Below are positions 48,127-58,912 of a stretch of DNA of 64,000 nt, one piece after another. Position 1 is the stretch's first letter, and the number at the start of each line of letters is the position of its first letter. The position numbers were made by a program, and so were the translations under genes. Source of the stretch: Inia geoffrensis. Taxonomy: Eukaryota > Chordata > Mammalia > Artiodactyla > Iniidae. A model generated the notes under the pieces. It made no database searches and was not told the origin of the DNA. It saw only the letters and a list, made by a program, of their open reading frames with translations. The stretch is from positions 64,497,092 to 64,561,091 of the forward strand of contig CM070905.1 in assembly GCA_036417435.1 (NCBI GenBank), given 5' to 3'.

Positions 48127-48704
48127 TGTGGTAGGGAGTCTTCTAAGATGACCCCAGTGATGCTCATCTCCTGGTATGCAAGTCTTTGTTGGTGTGAGTT
48201 GAACATACTGATGAATAGAATATGGCAAAACTGATGGAACCTCACGCTGAGATACAAAGACACTGGAGATTTCATCTTGCAAAGTTTTTTCTCTCTCTCT
48301 TACCATCTCTCAATTCTCTCTCTCTCTTTCTCTCTCTCTCTCTCACTTTGTCTGTTTCTGAGCCCTAATCTGTAGAAAGTAAGTTCCCTTGTTGTGAATA
48401 GTCCTATGGACAGAACTGTGTAGCAAGGAATTGATGACTCTGGCCATCAGCCAGATTGGACCTGAGGCCTGCCAACAGCAACATGAGAGAACTTGGAAGC
48501 AGATTCTTCCTAGTCAAGCCTTGAAACAACTGAAGCCCCAGAGAACACCTTGACTGTAGCCTATGAGAGACCTTGAGGTGGAGGCACCTAGATAAGCCAT
48601 GTTCAGATTCCTGACCCACAGAAATCATGAGATAATAAATGTTTGTTATTTTAAGCCACTAAATCCTGGGGTAATTTTTTACATGGCCATAGATAACTAA
48701 TATA
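48127..48704 (+). mobile_element. MLT1 LTR (MaLR/ERVL), sense
   Basis: TGTGGTAGGGAGTCTTCTAA, ATGACCCCAGTGATGCTCAT, then GAGATAATAAATGTTTGTTA and TTTTAAGCCACTAAATCCTG match MLT1 from TG start to end. It has an imperfect TSD AATATC/AATATA. A (TC)n expansion sits inside at 48284-48346. Confidence 0.9.
48284..48346. repeat. (TC)n microsatellite inside MLT1
   Basis: CT dinucleotide runs with short interruptions. It is polypyrimidine on the plus strand. Confidence 0.9.
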
Positions 48705-48837
48705 ATACCATTAAATATTCAATCAGTGTTCAAATTCTCTCATTGTCTTATTATGACTTTTATAGACAGTTTATTTGAATCAGGACCCAAACAAGATCTT
48801 CACACTGCCTTCAGTTATATGTGATTTAAGTCTTCTT

Positions 48838-49351
48838 TTGTTTTTTCTTCAGAACCTTTTTTTTTTTCTAGATTCCATATATATGTGTTAGCATATGGTA
48901 TTTGCTTTTCTCTTTCTGACTTACTTCACTCTGCATGACAGTCTCTAGGTCCATCCACCTAACTACAAATAACCCAATTTTGTTTCTTTTTGTGGCTGAG
49001 TAATATTCCATTGTATATATGTGCCACATCTTCTTTATCCATTCATCTGTCAATGGACACTTAGGTTGCTTCCATGTCCTGGCTATTGTAAATAGAGCTG
49101 CAAAAAATATTGTGGTACATGACTCTTTTTCAATTATGGTTTTTTCAGGTACTGAGAAAATCCCAGTACTGGGATTGCTGGGTCATATGGTAATTCTATT
49201 TTCAGTTTTTTAAGGAACCTCCATACTGTTCTCCACAGTGGCTGTATCAATTTACATTCCCATCAACAATGCAAGAGAGTTCCCTTTTCTCCACACCCTC
49301 TCCAGCATTTATTGTTTGTAGATTTTTTGATGATGGCCATTCCGATAAGAA
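48838..49351 (-). mobile_element. 5'-truncated L1, antisense, lacking the 3' UTR
   Basis: Read on the minus strand it starts in the ORF2 C-terminal Cys-rich region and runs to the ORF2 stop (48868-48870), then about 20 bases of 3' UTR and an A-rich tail. The C-terminus MTDEWIKKMWHIYTMEY to MLTHIYGI is still open for 61 codons. The TSD GATTTAAGTCTTCTT is perfect at 48823-48837 and 49352-49366. The 600-base 3' UTR seen in the full-length copy is missing. Confidence 0.95.
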
Positions 49352-49366
49352 GATTTAAGTCTTCTT

Positions 49367-49794
49367 ATCGCTAGATTCCTTTTCCCTCAATTTTCTTCTT
49401 TGCCATTTTCCACTTTTGTTATTGATAAAGCTGATATTGAAGACCCTGACATGGTGTGAAGACAATGCGCATGCCAGTGTTTCCTGCTACTCCTATCTAG
49501 ACCTAAAAACAGCTCTCTGGGAGGAAAGTTCAGGTGTCCTGAGCAAGTACACTTCCCTAGAGTTGTAACTCAAACTGGTCTGGCATAAATATAGCAGAAA
49601 ATAAATTATTAGTCATAAAAACACCATTTTAGATTTAAATGAAATGTGAGGGCTGCACAAATGTTTGATTTCTTTATAGCAAAATTACTACAGAGACAAT
49701 TTAAAATTTACCTCTTGTTCTTATTACTCTTGAATAGATGAAGCTTCAACTAAAGAATGTTTCTCACTGTAGCTTCAAGAGAAAGACTTCAATA
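49367..49794. other. Unassigned non-coding sequence
   Basis: Nothing recognised. Confidence 0.4.
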
Positions 49795-50215
49795 TCAAAC
49801 AGGCTGACAATGTGCCTGCTCTTAATGAGTTTATACTTTACTGGGAAAGTTAAGCAAACAATCGTACACGTGCATGTGCATACACACATATGCACAAAAT
49901 GTGAAAGATACATGAATTTTTAAATGTATGAAATCCTTTGAAAGAAAAAGTAAGTTGCTCTGAAAAACGTAACAAAAATCTAATCTAGTCTAAGAGGTTA
50001 GGGAAGGCTTCACTAAAGTCAGAGTATTTGAACCTACATAAAATAAAAAAAGAAGATATTATAATGAAGAGGATACATAAAGATGAAGATACTTATAATG
50101 ACCATATTATAGATTTTGAGTTTCATTCTAAGATCAAAGACAAGATATTAAAGAATTTTAAGCAAGAGAAAGATGTGATAGGACTTGGATTTCAAAGGGC
50201 ATGCAGAATGGTTTG
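49795..50215 (-). mobile_element. L2 LINE 3' part, antisense
   Basis: CTCTTAATGAGTTTATACTT, GAGGTTAGGGAAGGCTTCAC, TTGAGTTTCATTCTAAGATC and AGAAAGATGTGATAGGACTT follow reversed L2 order. Confidence 0.8.
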
Positions 50216-50239
50216 GAGAGGGGTAAGCACGGTGTGCTT

Positions 50240-50458
50240 GGCTCAACATCTGTCTTTAACACTATCCCTTTGATTTCACTATCCACATAGATGACACTTC
50301 CAATACCCTGGCCATTCATTCCCTTGACTCTCTTCTCCAGTGGTCTTCTCATCTATGCTACCTCAACTACCACTGCTATCCCTTCATAATCTCAGTTTTA
50401 AGCATCTCACTCTCTGGTCATCACCTCCTAACATTTCCAACTCATTTCTTCCACTAAT
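50240..50458 (+). mobile_element. L2 LINE, sense, part 1 of 3
   Basis: CACATAGATGACACTTCCAA and CCATTCATTCCCTTGACTCT are L2 ORF blocks. The same copy continues at 50601 and 51186. Confidence 0.75.
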
Positions 50459-50600
50459 ATTAGTTTCCTGTTGCTGCTGTAACAAATTACCACAAACATG
50501 GTGGTTTAAAACAATACGTTTATTATCTTATAATATCTTCACAATTCAATGTAAAATGGGTCACACTAGCTAAAATCAAGATGTCAGCAGAACCTTCTCC
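50459..50600 (-). mobile_element. MLT1 LTR fragment, antisense, nested in L2
   Basis: TTAGTTTCCTGTTGCTGCTG, TAACAAATTACCACAAACAT, GGTGGTTTAAAACAATACG and TCAAGATGTCAGCAGAACC are MLT1 reverse complement. It is truncated compared with the 9765-10247 copy. Confidence 0.88.
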
Positions 50601-50924
50601 GTAATTAACCTATCAGCAAAATTTGGGGTAGTTGATCACTTCCTTCCTTCTTGATCACTTTGTTTACTTGACTCCCAGGACACTATTCTCTCTTAGGCAT
50701 GTCCTCCTACTTTATGGATATGACTCTCAGTTTTCATTGCTGGGCCATCCTCAACTTTCTAAGCTCAAACAGCAGAGGATTCTAGGGCCCAGTTCATAGG
50801 TATCTTCTCCTATATCTAATCTCACTGTTCAAGTGATCTTATCTTGCTCATGGTTTTAATACCACTATAATGTATGCTTTCAGGTATCACTATACTTCAA
50901 CTAAAATCTGTGTCATTTTAGATG
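50601..50924 (+). mobile_element. L2 LINE, sense, part 2 of 3
   Basis: CCTATCAGCAAAATTTGGGG and TAGTTGATCACTTCCTTCC map to the L2 'LSAAFDTVDHS' segment; TTGACTCCCAGGACACTATT and CAGTTTTCATTGCTGG follow in order. Confidence 0.82.
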
Positions 50925-51185
50925 TGGTATAGTGTAGTGGGTAAAAATCACATGCTCCAGAGGCAAGTTTCTTGGATTCAAGACCCCACTCTGCCACTTA
51001 CTAATAATGTGGCATTGAGCAAGTTAATACTCTGTGCCTCAATCTCTTCATCTGTAAAATGGAGCTAAAATTTTTGAGCTCACAGGGATACTGTGAAGAC
51101 TCAATGAGTGAATAAACATGTAAAGTGCTTAAAACAGTGTCCAGCATACTGTAACATTCAGTAAATACTATGTAGTATTATTAGG
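50925..51185 (+). mobile_element. MIR SINE, full length, nested in L2
   Basis: The tRNA-like head GTGTAGTGGGTAAAAATCAC, then CCCCACTCTGCCACTTACTA, TCAATCTCTTCATCTGTAAA and GTAAAGTGCTTAAAACAGTG through the tail. It splits an L2 whose sequence resumes as AGGCATCCACTTGACATTTT. Confidence 0.93.
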
Positions 51186-52015
51186 CATCCACTTGACATT
51201 TTCAAGTCTAAAATTCTGATTTTTCCCCAGCAAACTTATCTTCCCAGAGTCTTTCCTATTTCAGCAAATAACAATTCCATCCTTCCAGATGCTTAGGAAA
51301 AATAACTGGAGGTTTTACTTATTTCTTTCCCTTATACCTACAGCCAACTCCATCAGCAAATTTTCAGTTCTACCTTCAAATGACATCTAGAATCTTACAG
51401 CTTCTCACCACTTCCATTAATATCTTAGTCTCAGTCTAAATCTTAGTCTAAGGTGGTTCTCTCTCATCCTATGTATCTCATTAGTCTAACTACTGGTCTC
51501 ACTGATTCTACTCACCCTCTTTAAAGTTACTTTTCAATACAGCAGCCAGAATGACTACACTAAGTTGTAAGTTAAATCACCTTATCTGTCCAAACCCCTC
51601 CAATGGTTTGATATTCAGAGTACTCCACTCAGAGCACAAGCCAAGGCCCTTACAACGGCCTCAAAAGCTGCATACGATCCTGCCCCATGCTCCATCTCAG
51701 TGCTTAACTACTTACTCCATAAATTACTCCACTATGACCACACTGGTCTGCATGACGTTCTTCAGTCCCACCTAAGAGCCTTTGTACTGACCAGAAAGCC
51801 TCTTTTTCATTAGGCTCCATATTTCCTTTACCCTACTTTATTTTTTCTCCTTAGCACTTACCACTATTTAGCATACTACATATTTATTTATTAGTTCTCA
51901 CCTCTTCCAAATAAACTTCAACTTCATGAGGACAGACTTTGTTGTATATAATGTTGTAGTTCAAATGCTTAAAAACTGTGTCTGGCACATGATAATCACT
52001 GAATGAATAAATGAA
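51186..52015 (+). mobile_element. L2 LINE, sense, part 3 of 3, with 3' end
   Basis: Continues to the L2 3' terminus: AGCAGCCAGAATGACTACAC, CAAACCCCTCCAATGGTTTG, AGCCAAGGCCCTTACAACGG, GTGTCTGGCACATGATAATC and ACTGAATGAATAAATG. Confidence 0.88.
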
Positions 52016-52059
52016 TCGATCCTCAATCAATGATTTTATATCTTATACAACCAGTTGAA

Positions 52060-52620
52060 CAATATTGACATTAAAGGAACTCAGGAAGACTCCAGAAAGA
52101 ATATGTTTGGATTAAAAATAATTGATTTGGTGCTGGATAGTTGAGTTTGAATGTTAAAGTGCCTTTGGGACACCCAGCTAAGCACTAGATACATATGTCT
52201 AGAGCCAAGAAGATAAACTGAGATGTAGATGTAAGTCTGACTGTCATCTACAGAGAGATGATCATTGAAATCACACAAGATAGATGAGATCTCTAAGGGA
52301 GAGAGTACACAGTGAGAACAGAGAGGAGCATCTAGTGGAAGCTTGAAGAATGCCAACATAAAAATGGAGCCCAGGAGGGAGAATTCCACAGCAAGGGGAG
52401 AGAGGAGTAAAGGAAGAGAGGTGAGGGGCCACACAGAGTGAACAGACAACTCTAAACACTTCTTTGAAGTTTGCTGGGAAGGAAATGTTGTTAGGCGGAG
52501 TGACAGAGGCAATGCTGGAGAGGGCCAGGACCAGGAGGTTTTGTGCAACTTGCTAGGGAGACTAGAGTGTATAGTGGGAGCCCTGAAGGCCCTAAGATAA
52601 AAAAACAAAAACAAAACCCA
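52060..52620 (-). mobile_element. L2 LINE internal part, antisense
   Basis: GTGCTGGATAGTTGAGTTTG, GATAGATGAGATCTCTAAGG and GGGAGAGAGTACACAGTGAG fit the reverse complement of the L2 ORF region. The 177-codon minus frame at 52081-52614 runs in the L2 sense direction but does not keep the L2 protein motifs and is interpreted as chance openness. Confidence 0.7.
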
Positions 52621-53329
52621 CAGTTTGGGCTAAATGGATTAGGGCCAGGTTTCAAAGAAGCAGTATTTTTAATGATTAAAAAGTGAAGGCTACTACCTTG
52701 GCTTTCAGCATTTTTCATCTTTGTGCAATAAAAATATTTTTGGCAAAGGACTTCCATGTGTCATCTCATTAAAATCCTTCAGAAACATTGGGAGAAATTA
52801 CTCTTAAAGCAAAGGATATGCTTTGGTTGGATTATACAAAGTTTAAAGAGTTTACTATCAGGACCTTGTCTTTCCACAGTGACTGCAATTTCTCTGTAGT
52901 CAATCATCTAAAAGGAGTCATTTCAAAATATACCAAATGAATGGCTAAATACATCCTATTTGGTTCTTCTCCCTCCAGTTGGCCTTGATGGCTTTGGGAA
53001 TAAGTACTATGATTCCTCAGTCTTTCAGAGGAAAGAGGATTTTTAAGCACTTTGTATAACACAAGAAATTTACATAGGACTATTGAAGAAAATGAATCAG
53101 AGGAGAGTGTCACCCATCACCCATCAGGAATTAAGATGACTTAAATATGCAAGAGCAAACAGAGGACATTGTTTATAATCAAATCAGCACCAGAATATAA
53201 AGCGGCAAATACCACTGACATAGCCTTAAACCACTTAAGCATTGATTAAATCCACAAATATTTTATTCAAAAAAATGATTGCTCAATCACTGTAGTTTTC
53301 TTTAAACATAAATGTCATGTGGTCTCTTA
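52621..53329. other. Unassigned non-coding sequence
   Basis: Nothing recognised as a gene or named repeat. Confidence 0.4.
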
Positions 53330-53662
53330 AGTTTAGGCTTTATCCAATAAGCACCTATAAGAGTTTTCCCACAGATACCTGACTAGCTCCCTTACTCACT
53401 TCCTTGAGATATTATCTCATGTCACCTCTCAGGTGGGCTTTCTCTGACAACCTTGTATAAAATTGCAATCCCTCTATCATTTTTTCTACTTTAACTATTA
53501 CTTATTTATTTACTTACTGTCTTTGCTCCCCACCTCACCCCAACTAGAATGTGACATTTTTGAAAGCAGAAATTTTGTTTTGTTTTGTCATGGATATATT
53601 CCCAATGCCTGGTATATTGTAGGGACTCAAAATACTGTTTGTTTGTATGAATGAATGAAGCA
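53330..53662 (+). mobile_element. L2 3' end, sense
   Basis: CATGTCACCTCTCAGGTGGG, CCAACTAGAATGTGACATTT, CCCAATGCCTGGTATATTGT and the terminal TGTATGAATGAATGAAG match L2. Confidence 0.85.
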
Positions 53663-53799
53663 TACTTATTTGAAGGAGAGGCTATGGAAAAATTAATTTC
53701 ACACCACTTTTTACAGCTACCTGAAGTTTATAACTGTTCCATAGAAATAACATAATACAGAGGAGAGATAGGAGGAAAGTTTGCAGATAAAAATTTCAA

Positions 53800-53892
53800 A
53801 GGCTTGGCTATTCATCCTAGCTCTGCCATTTCCTAGCCCTGCAACTTGGGTAAATTCTTAATCCTCTATGCCTCAAGTTTTTTATTTATAAG
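53800..53892 (+). mobile_element. MIR SINE, sense, left half
   Basis: CCTAGCTCTGCCATTTCCTA, AACTTGGGTAAATTCTTAAT and CTATGCCTCAAGTTTTTTAT are MIR core. The copy resumes at 54351 after an inserted LTR. Confidence 0.8.
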
Positions 53893-54350
53893 TGTCAACT
53901 ACTCATTCCTCCAGAAGACCAGCAGTAAAACCTATTGGTAAAGCAAAGCTAACTTTATTAGATTTAACTGCAGTAGAAGAGACTACAGCAAAATGTCCCA
54001 GATCTGAGAAATCGGAAAAGAGAGAACATTTATAGGGTTTTTAAGGTCTGGGCAGTTTTAGAGCAAGTCTTTCAAGAATTGACATGGGCAGAACTTAAGA
54101 CATAATACTTTTGGACCGGTTGGCCCACTGAGGTGAAAGTCTTGAAGGTATTCTTGATGAGCAAACTGATAGTCTTGATAAAAATATACTGTTTTCGTTG
54201 GTTCACAGTTTTATCTTCTTACATTAAGCATACCCTGGAATAAACAGCTAAGTTATGTTTCACTTGTTCTCAATATTGGGAAAGTAAAGTATGCCTGTAT
54301 CCAGTATTTTTTAACACGAGGACAAGAAATTGTATTGGTTTCAGTCCTCA
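53893..54350 (-). mobile_element. Solo ERV-type LTR, antisense, nested in MIR
   Basis: On the minus strand the element starts TGAGGACTGAAACC (at 54350), has a TATA box CTATAAATG (54027-54035), then AATAAAG (53953-53959) and ends GTTGACA (53893). TG...CA ends, a TATA box and a downstream polyadenylation signal within 458 bases are the layout of a retroviral LTR, probably gamma-like (ERV1). No internal gag/pol/env is present, so it is a solo LTR. I cannot name its family, and a clean TSD is not visible. Confidence 0.75.
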
Positions 54351-54450
54351 AATATGAGGGCGATAATCCCCGCCGTTTGCAGAGTGATAATCAAATCAGA
54401 TAATGTGTTTCCAAAGTTATAGAAAGGCATGTTGCTAATATAACAAAACA
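54351..54450 (+). mobile_element. MIR SINE, sense, right half
   Basis: AATATGAGGGCGATAATCCC and AATCAGATAATGTGTTTCC continue the MIR broken at 53892. Confidence 0.75.
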
Positions 54451-54459
54451 CAATAAAAT

Positions 54460-54850
54460 AACTATTTATTGAACTCATTATGTACAAGAAATAGTATTAG
54501 TCCCTGGAAATGATATTGAGAAAAATAAGACATCATCATTATTTGCAGGAGTTTACCGTTTGGTCAGGTTGTTAAAACCAATAATACAAATAACTGAACA
54601 AAAGTCAGAGTAAGGTATGTGCCATAAGAAAGGTACCCAAATAAGTGCTACAAAAATTTCAATAAGGAGACCTGTGTTTGACAGTGATTCAAAAAAGATT
54701 TGTGGAAGAGGTGGCATTTGTATTGGTTTGTAACTCTGAAGAAGTGAGCCAATTTTGTCAGTTGCACATAGAAGCAGTTGAGGATGAATTCATGCCAGAC
54801 AGAAGAAACAGCCTGAATAAAAGCATTTGACCTTTTAAGGAACTGTTTGC
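54460..54850 (-). mobile_element. L2 LINE 3' part, antisense
   Basis: ATTTATTGAACTCATTATGT, CAGGAGTTTACCGTTTGGTC, AGGTATGTGCCATAAGAAAG and GGAAGAGGTGGCATTTGTAT follow reversed L2 order. Confidence 0.82.
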
Positions 54851-55369
54851 ATTGAAAAGCATCCTATGGTCCAATAAGTTTGGGAAAGCTAGTCAAAACT
54901 GAACAATTTTCTTTATTGCAGGCCATTGCAGCCTTTCATTTGTGAATATGCATTGTCTTCCAAGAAGGACACACAGTATGCACCCTTCCTGAACTTATGT
55001 AATGTGGGACAATGCCCTCCCAAAATTTAGAGTATCCCACTGGACTTGCTGCTACCAAACACATTCTAGTTAACATTGGAGTGGAGAGAGGTAAGAAAGT
55101 TGGAGTAGAGTCAGGGAGAGGCAAGGTCATGGAATTGCAAATAGCTCTGTTTTTCTGGAGTTAAAAAGTATATATATATATGTATATATATATACATATA
55201 TATATGTATATAATTCAGTAGCAATGGGGAAAACAATCAACAGAGAAAGCAGATATTATAATTAAACAATGCTTTACATGGACCCATTTGTCAGCATTAT
55301 GTAAGATACACGAGGACAGGGAGAAAAAGGAATCAGAAGAGCAGGTTTCATAGTTCCACAGTACCCTAA
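54851..55369. other. Unassigned sequence with (TA)n at 55167-55211
   Basis: No gene or named repeat is seen, apart from the TA tract with TATGTATA/TATACATA turns, which is self-complementary. Confidence 0.45.
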
Positions 55370-55600
55370 ATAAAAACCATAGAGAGAAATAGTTAGAGGA
55401 GTGGCAGTAATGATAAAAATGAGATTCAAGAAACAATGAAGTAAAATCTACAGAAAATGGCATATGATAGGATGAAAGAGGTAGATTATAAGTCAAAGTT
55501 GATACTGAGCTCTTAAGCCTGGTTCCTGGGAGAATCCTGATGTTAGTAACAGTCAGGAGATCAGAAAAATATTTGGAGGTAGATGTTTAAAAGTGGATTA
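55370..55600 (-). mobile_element. L2 LINE internal fragment, antisense
   Basis: GAGGAGTGGCAGTAATGATA, AAAGGAATCAGAAGAGC-type neighbours and AGTTGATACTGAGCTCTTAA loosely fit reversed L2. The match is diffuse. Confidence 0.5.
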
Positions 55601-58130
55601 AAGCAGTTTTTTTGACATAGTGAATTTCACATTCTACTTCTTTTAAAAAGAACACTATACGTACATAATCGGTGTAAGGACAATACTTACAGGAAATTTT
55701 ATGTTTCCAGAATATAAAAGTTTCATGATTTTTAACTTTCTATGAGAAATATAATGCCATTAAAACATGTTTTATAAATTAATAAAATATTCATTATATT
55801 TCCCATTACGTAGGATATATCTCATAGTTTTACCTTCTATGTATTAGAAAGTACCTTTAAAATGTGTCAAAGCAAATACTTGTCATAATTTATCCAAACT
55901 AATTCTCCTTGAAAGGAAGTTTCAAATCAGCAGAACCACACTTTGCTCAGATAATTAGCACTGTGTAAATAACTATTAGACTGATTAAGGAAGAGGGAAA
56001 AAAATAGCTTCTCAAGTGGGTGCTAAGGTCAATACTGTAAAGGAAGTTTTAAATTCTGCCAAAATTGCTGAGACATTCTCCCCTAAATTGTCTTGCCATA
56101 AAAATCATCTGTTAATTTAGCCTAAAACAACTTCATTTCATTTACATAACACAAGTCCTGTCACAGTATGAAATTACCTAAAATAGTTATTGTGTCTCTG
56201 GGCAAAAATAGGCAGACAGCATTGGTGAGAAAAGCATGTGAATGCTTGGATCCCCTACAGAGACAGGGATTATATGTCTGGTTTCCTAAATACCAGAAGC
56301 AAGATTGGATTAAAACTTTGCCATTGAAAGACTCCCAAATGTAGCTAGTTGCTATCCAAGATTCTTACTTCCCAAATGTACCTGATTCCCAGGAGTAAGG
56401 AAGGGGGAAGATGGGAAATATGATTTTCTTTTTCTTTGTTCATTATTGAGGAGGCAACCTTGTCTGAGTAGATGGCACAAGGAAATGAAATACTCTTCCT
56501 GTGGTTATGATTTGGACAGTTTGCTGTGACTTTTGGAAAGGTTTTCTTCCTCAACATAACCATCTATACAAATTTCATTGACTCATCTTTGGAAGTGTGT
56601 TTAATTGGTAAAGGGTTCTGAGGTGCTAAATAAAAAGTGCCAGACAAGTATGATGTGTTCTCCTTTTCTAGTCCATTTTGACACCACAGTGAAACAGGTT
56701 TAGATCTCTACATCCTGCTAATCACCAGGCAGATGAGTTATCCATAGAGCAATTTAGGGCAGAGAGTACAGAGGAGAAGAGGGGAATCTCTAGAAAGGAT
56801 TTAAAGATACATGCCTTTAAAAAGTACACGGGAATGGAGAGTAAAGGCAGGAAAAATAAAGTGACTATGGACATAATGACCAGTTCCTGAAAGGAACAGG
56901 TAAAGCACAGGGGGGTATACGGCAGTAGAATTATTCTGTATGATACTGTAATGATGGATGCAAGACATTATGCATTTATCAAAACCCATAGAACTTTACA
57001 GCACAAAGAGAGAACCTTAATGTATGCAAATATTTTTAAACAATCATTTAGGAAATAAGGGTATCTCAGGAAGGAATGTACACTGTGATAAGAGAATCCA
57101 CCTGTATTAAAAATGTATAAAACAATCTCACTGAAGAGGATAGGGAAAAGGTGCTGATCTAAGTAACTTTGGAAAGGAGTAGAGTCTGTAAGACTAAAAC
57201 AAAAGGAACTACATAAAAACACCATAGTCAGTTAATAATGTTCTTTCTGATGGGATTATGGGTTAACAATTCTGATACTATTATACATGTAAACTGGAAT
57301 GGAACAATTAAGGTTTCTCACTGTTGGAATGTGAGTTTATAAACAAGCAAGACTAAGAGGCGAGAATGACCCATGTGGTCATAAAATAGAGTTGAAGACA
57401 TCAGTAGGACTCGGATCTTGCTTAATATAGATACAGGTGTTTACATACAGAAATATTTATAGATATGTGTACATACATGTATTAATATAAACACATATAT
57501 TTTTTACTCTATCATCTGAGAGGGCCTAAAAGAAACAACACCCCAATAGTAATGGGCACACCTAGCACCCAGATTCTGGTTTCTAATACCATTCTCCTAT
57601 AAAGGAACAAGGATCCTTGGAGAAAATGCTGATTCCAGAAGTGGAGCAGGAAATATATAAGATGAACTTTGTGCATCTTATACTTCCAGAGAGTAAGAAA
57701 GTGCTCAATTTAATCAACAAAATAAATTCATTAGTATTACGTTATTACTCAAAGTATAAAATAAATATCTATAAGTCAATACTGACAAAAATACATACAT
57801 ACAAACAAGATAAATATTCTTACGAAGAATTCCATATAATCAGTGTAGATACTCTGCCCTCAAGCAGCTCTTCGTAGTCATCTTTATTCTTCTCTTGCAG
57901 TAGCATATACAGAGAAGAAATACAAGGAGAATTTGTTGAACTTGGGATCCAGAAGTGCCAGAGATAGAGATCTGAAGGGATATCTGTTCTAAATGTATAT
58001 TTGTATAGCATTTATGAAAACAGTTCTCATTGATCACATCACATATGTAATTCAACTATTCATTTAATTTATCCTATAGTGGGATAAGATTTAAATGCAC
58101 TAACAAATAAGTTCTTTCTTCCCAATTAAA
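55601..58130. other. Repeat-poor unassigned block
   Basis: About 2.5 kb without a gene or confidently named repeat. The 57617-58010 part has an old-LINE flavour (GTGTAGATACTCTGCCCTCA), but I cannot assign it. The 86-codon frame at 57617-57877 lies there and has no known domain. Confidence 0.38.
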
Positions 58131-58140
58131 ACTTGCCCTT

Positions 58141-58442
58141 GGGCTTTCCTGGTGGCACAGTGGTTAAGAATCCGCCTGCCAAATGCAGGGGACACGTGTT
58201 CAATCCCTAGTCTGGGAAGATCCCACGTGCCGTGGAACAGCTAAGCCCGTGTGCCACAACTACTGAGCCTGCACTCTAGAGCCCGCAAGCCACATCTACT
58301 GAGCCCGCGCGCTATGACTACTGAAGCCTGTGCATCTAGAGCCCTGCTCCGCAACAACGAAGAGTAGCCCCTGCTTGCTGCAACTAGAGAAAAGCCCGCA
58401 CACAGCAATGAAGACCCAACGCAGCCAAAAAAAAAACAAAAC
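58141..58442 (+). mobile_element. CHR SINE, long type
   Basis: Head GGGCTTTCCTGGTGGCACAG, body with CACAACTACTGAGCC-type units, and an A-rich tail. The TSD ACTTGCCCTT is at 58131-58140 and 58443-58452. It is the second long-type copy. It lacks about 50 bases relative to the one at 3557. The minus frame 58241-58444 is SINE antisense. Confidence 0.94.
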
Positions 58443-58737
58443 ACTTGCCCTTGAGATCACGGCATTCCAAGCTTATTGCTTCAGGAAAGGACCTATATAG
58501 TAAAAACCAGAAAACCAATTTGTTGGCTCTTGGGTTTCTAAGTAGACTTTTGAAATTCATGAAAGAAACAATACTTTTTAAAGCTAAAGGTTTTTAATCT
58601 TAAAACCTACACTTTTGGAGAAAGAATAAGTCTTATATTCTAAAACTTTCACTTGGGATGTCAAACGCAAATTTCTGAAGGAAAAGGGTTATAAAGTTTA
58701 GTACACAACAGAGTAGAAAAAAATAAATGTGTTAATA

Positions 58738-58912
58738 TAGGGTCATCGGTTGTAACAAATGTACCTCTCTGGTGAAGTATATTAGCAATAGGGGAGGCTA
58801 TGCATGGGTGGGGATGTATGGGAAATCTCTGTACCTTCCCCTCAATTTTGCTGTGAAACTAAAACTGCTCTAAAAGAATAAAGTCTTAATTTTAAAAAGA
58901 AAGAAAGAAAAA
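58738..58912 (+). mobile_element. Old L1 3' end, sense
   Basis: GGGGATGTATGGGAAATCTC, TCAATTTTGCTGTGAAACTA, AAAACTGCTCTAAAAGAATA and an AAAGTC...A-rich tail match L1M-type 3' termini. Confidence 0.75.

Noticed and set aside
52081..52614. 177-codon minus-strand open frame
   Set aside because: It lies in an antisense L2 fragment and does not keep L2 protein motifs. No splice or promoter context supports a gene.
57617..57877. 86-codon frame beginning MEKMLIPEVEQEIYKMN
   Set aside because: AT-rich and Lys/Ile-rich composition, no known domain, and it ends in low-complexity serines from an old-LINE-like stretch.
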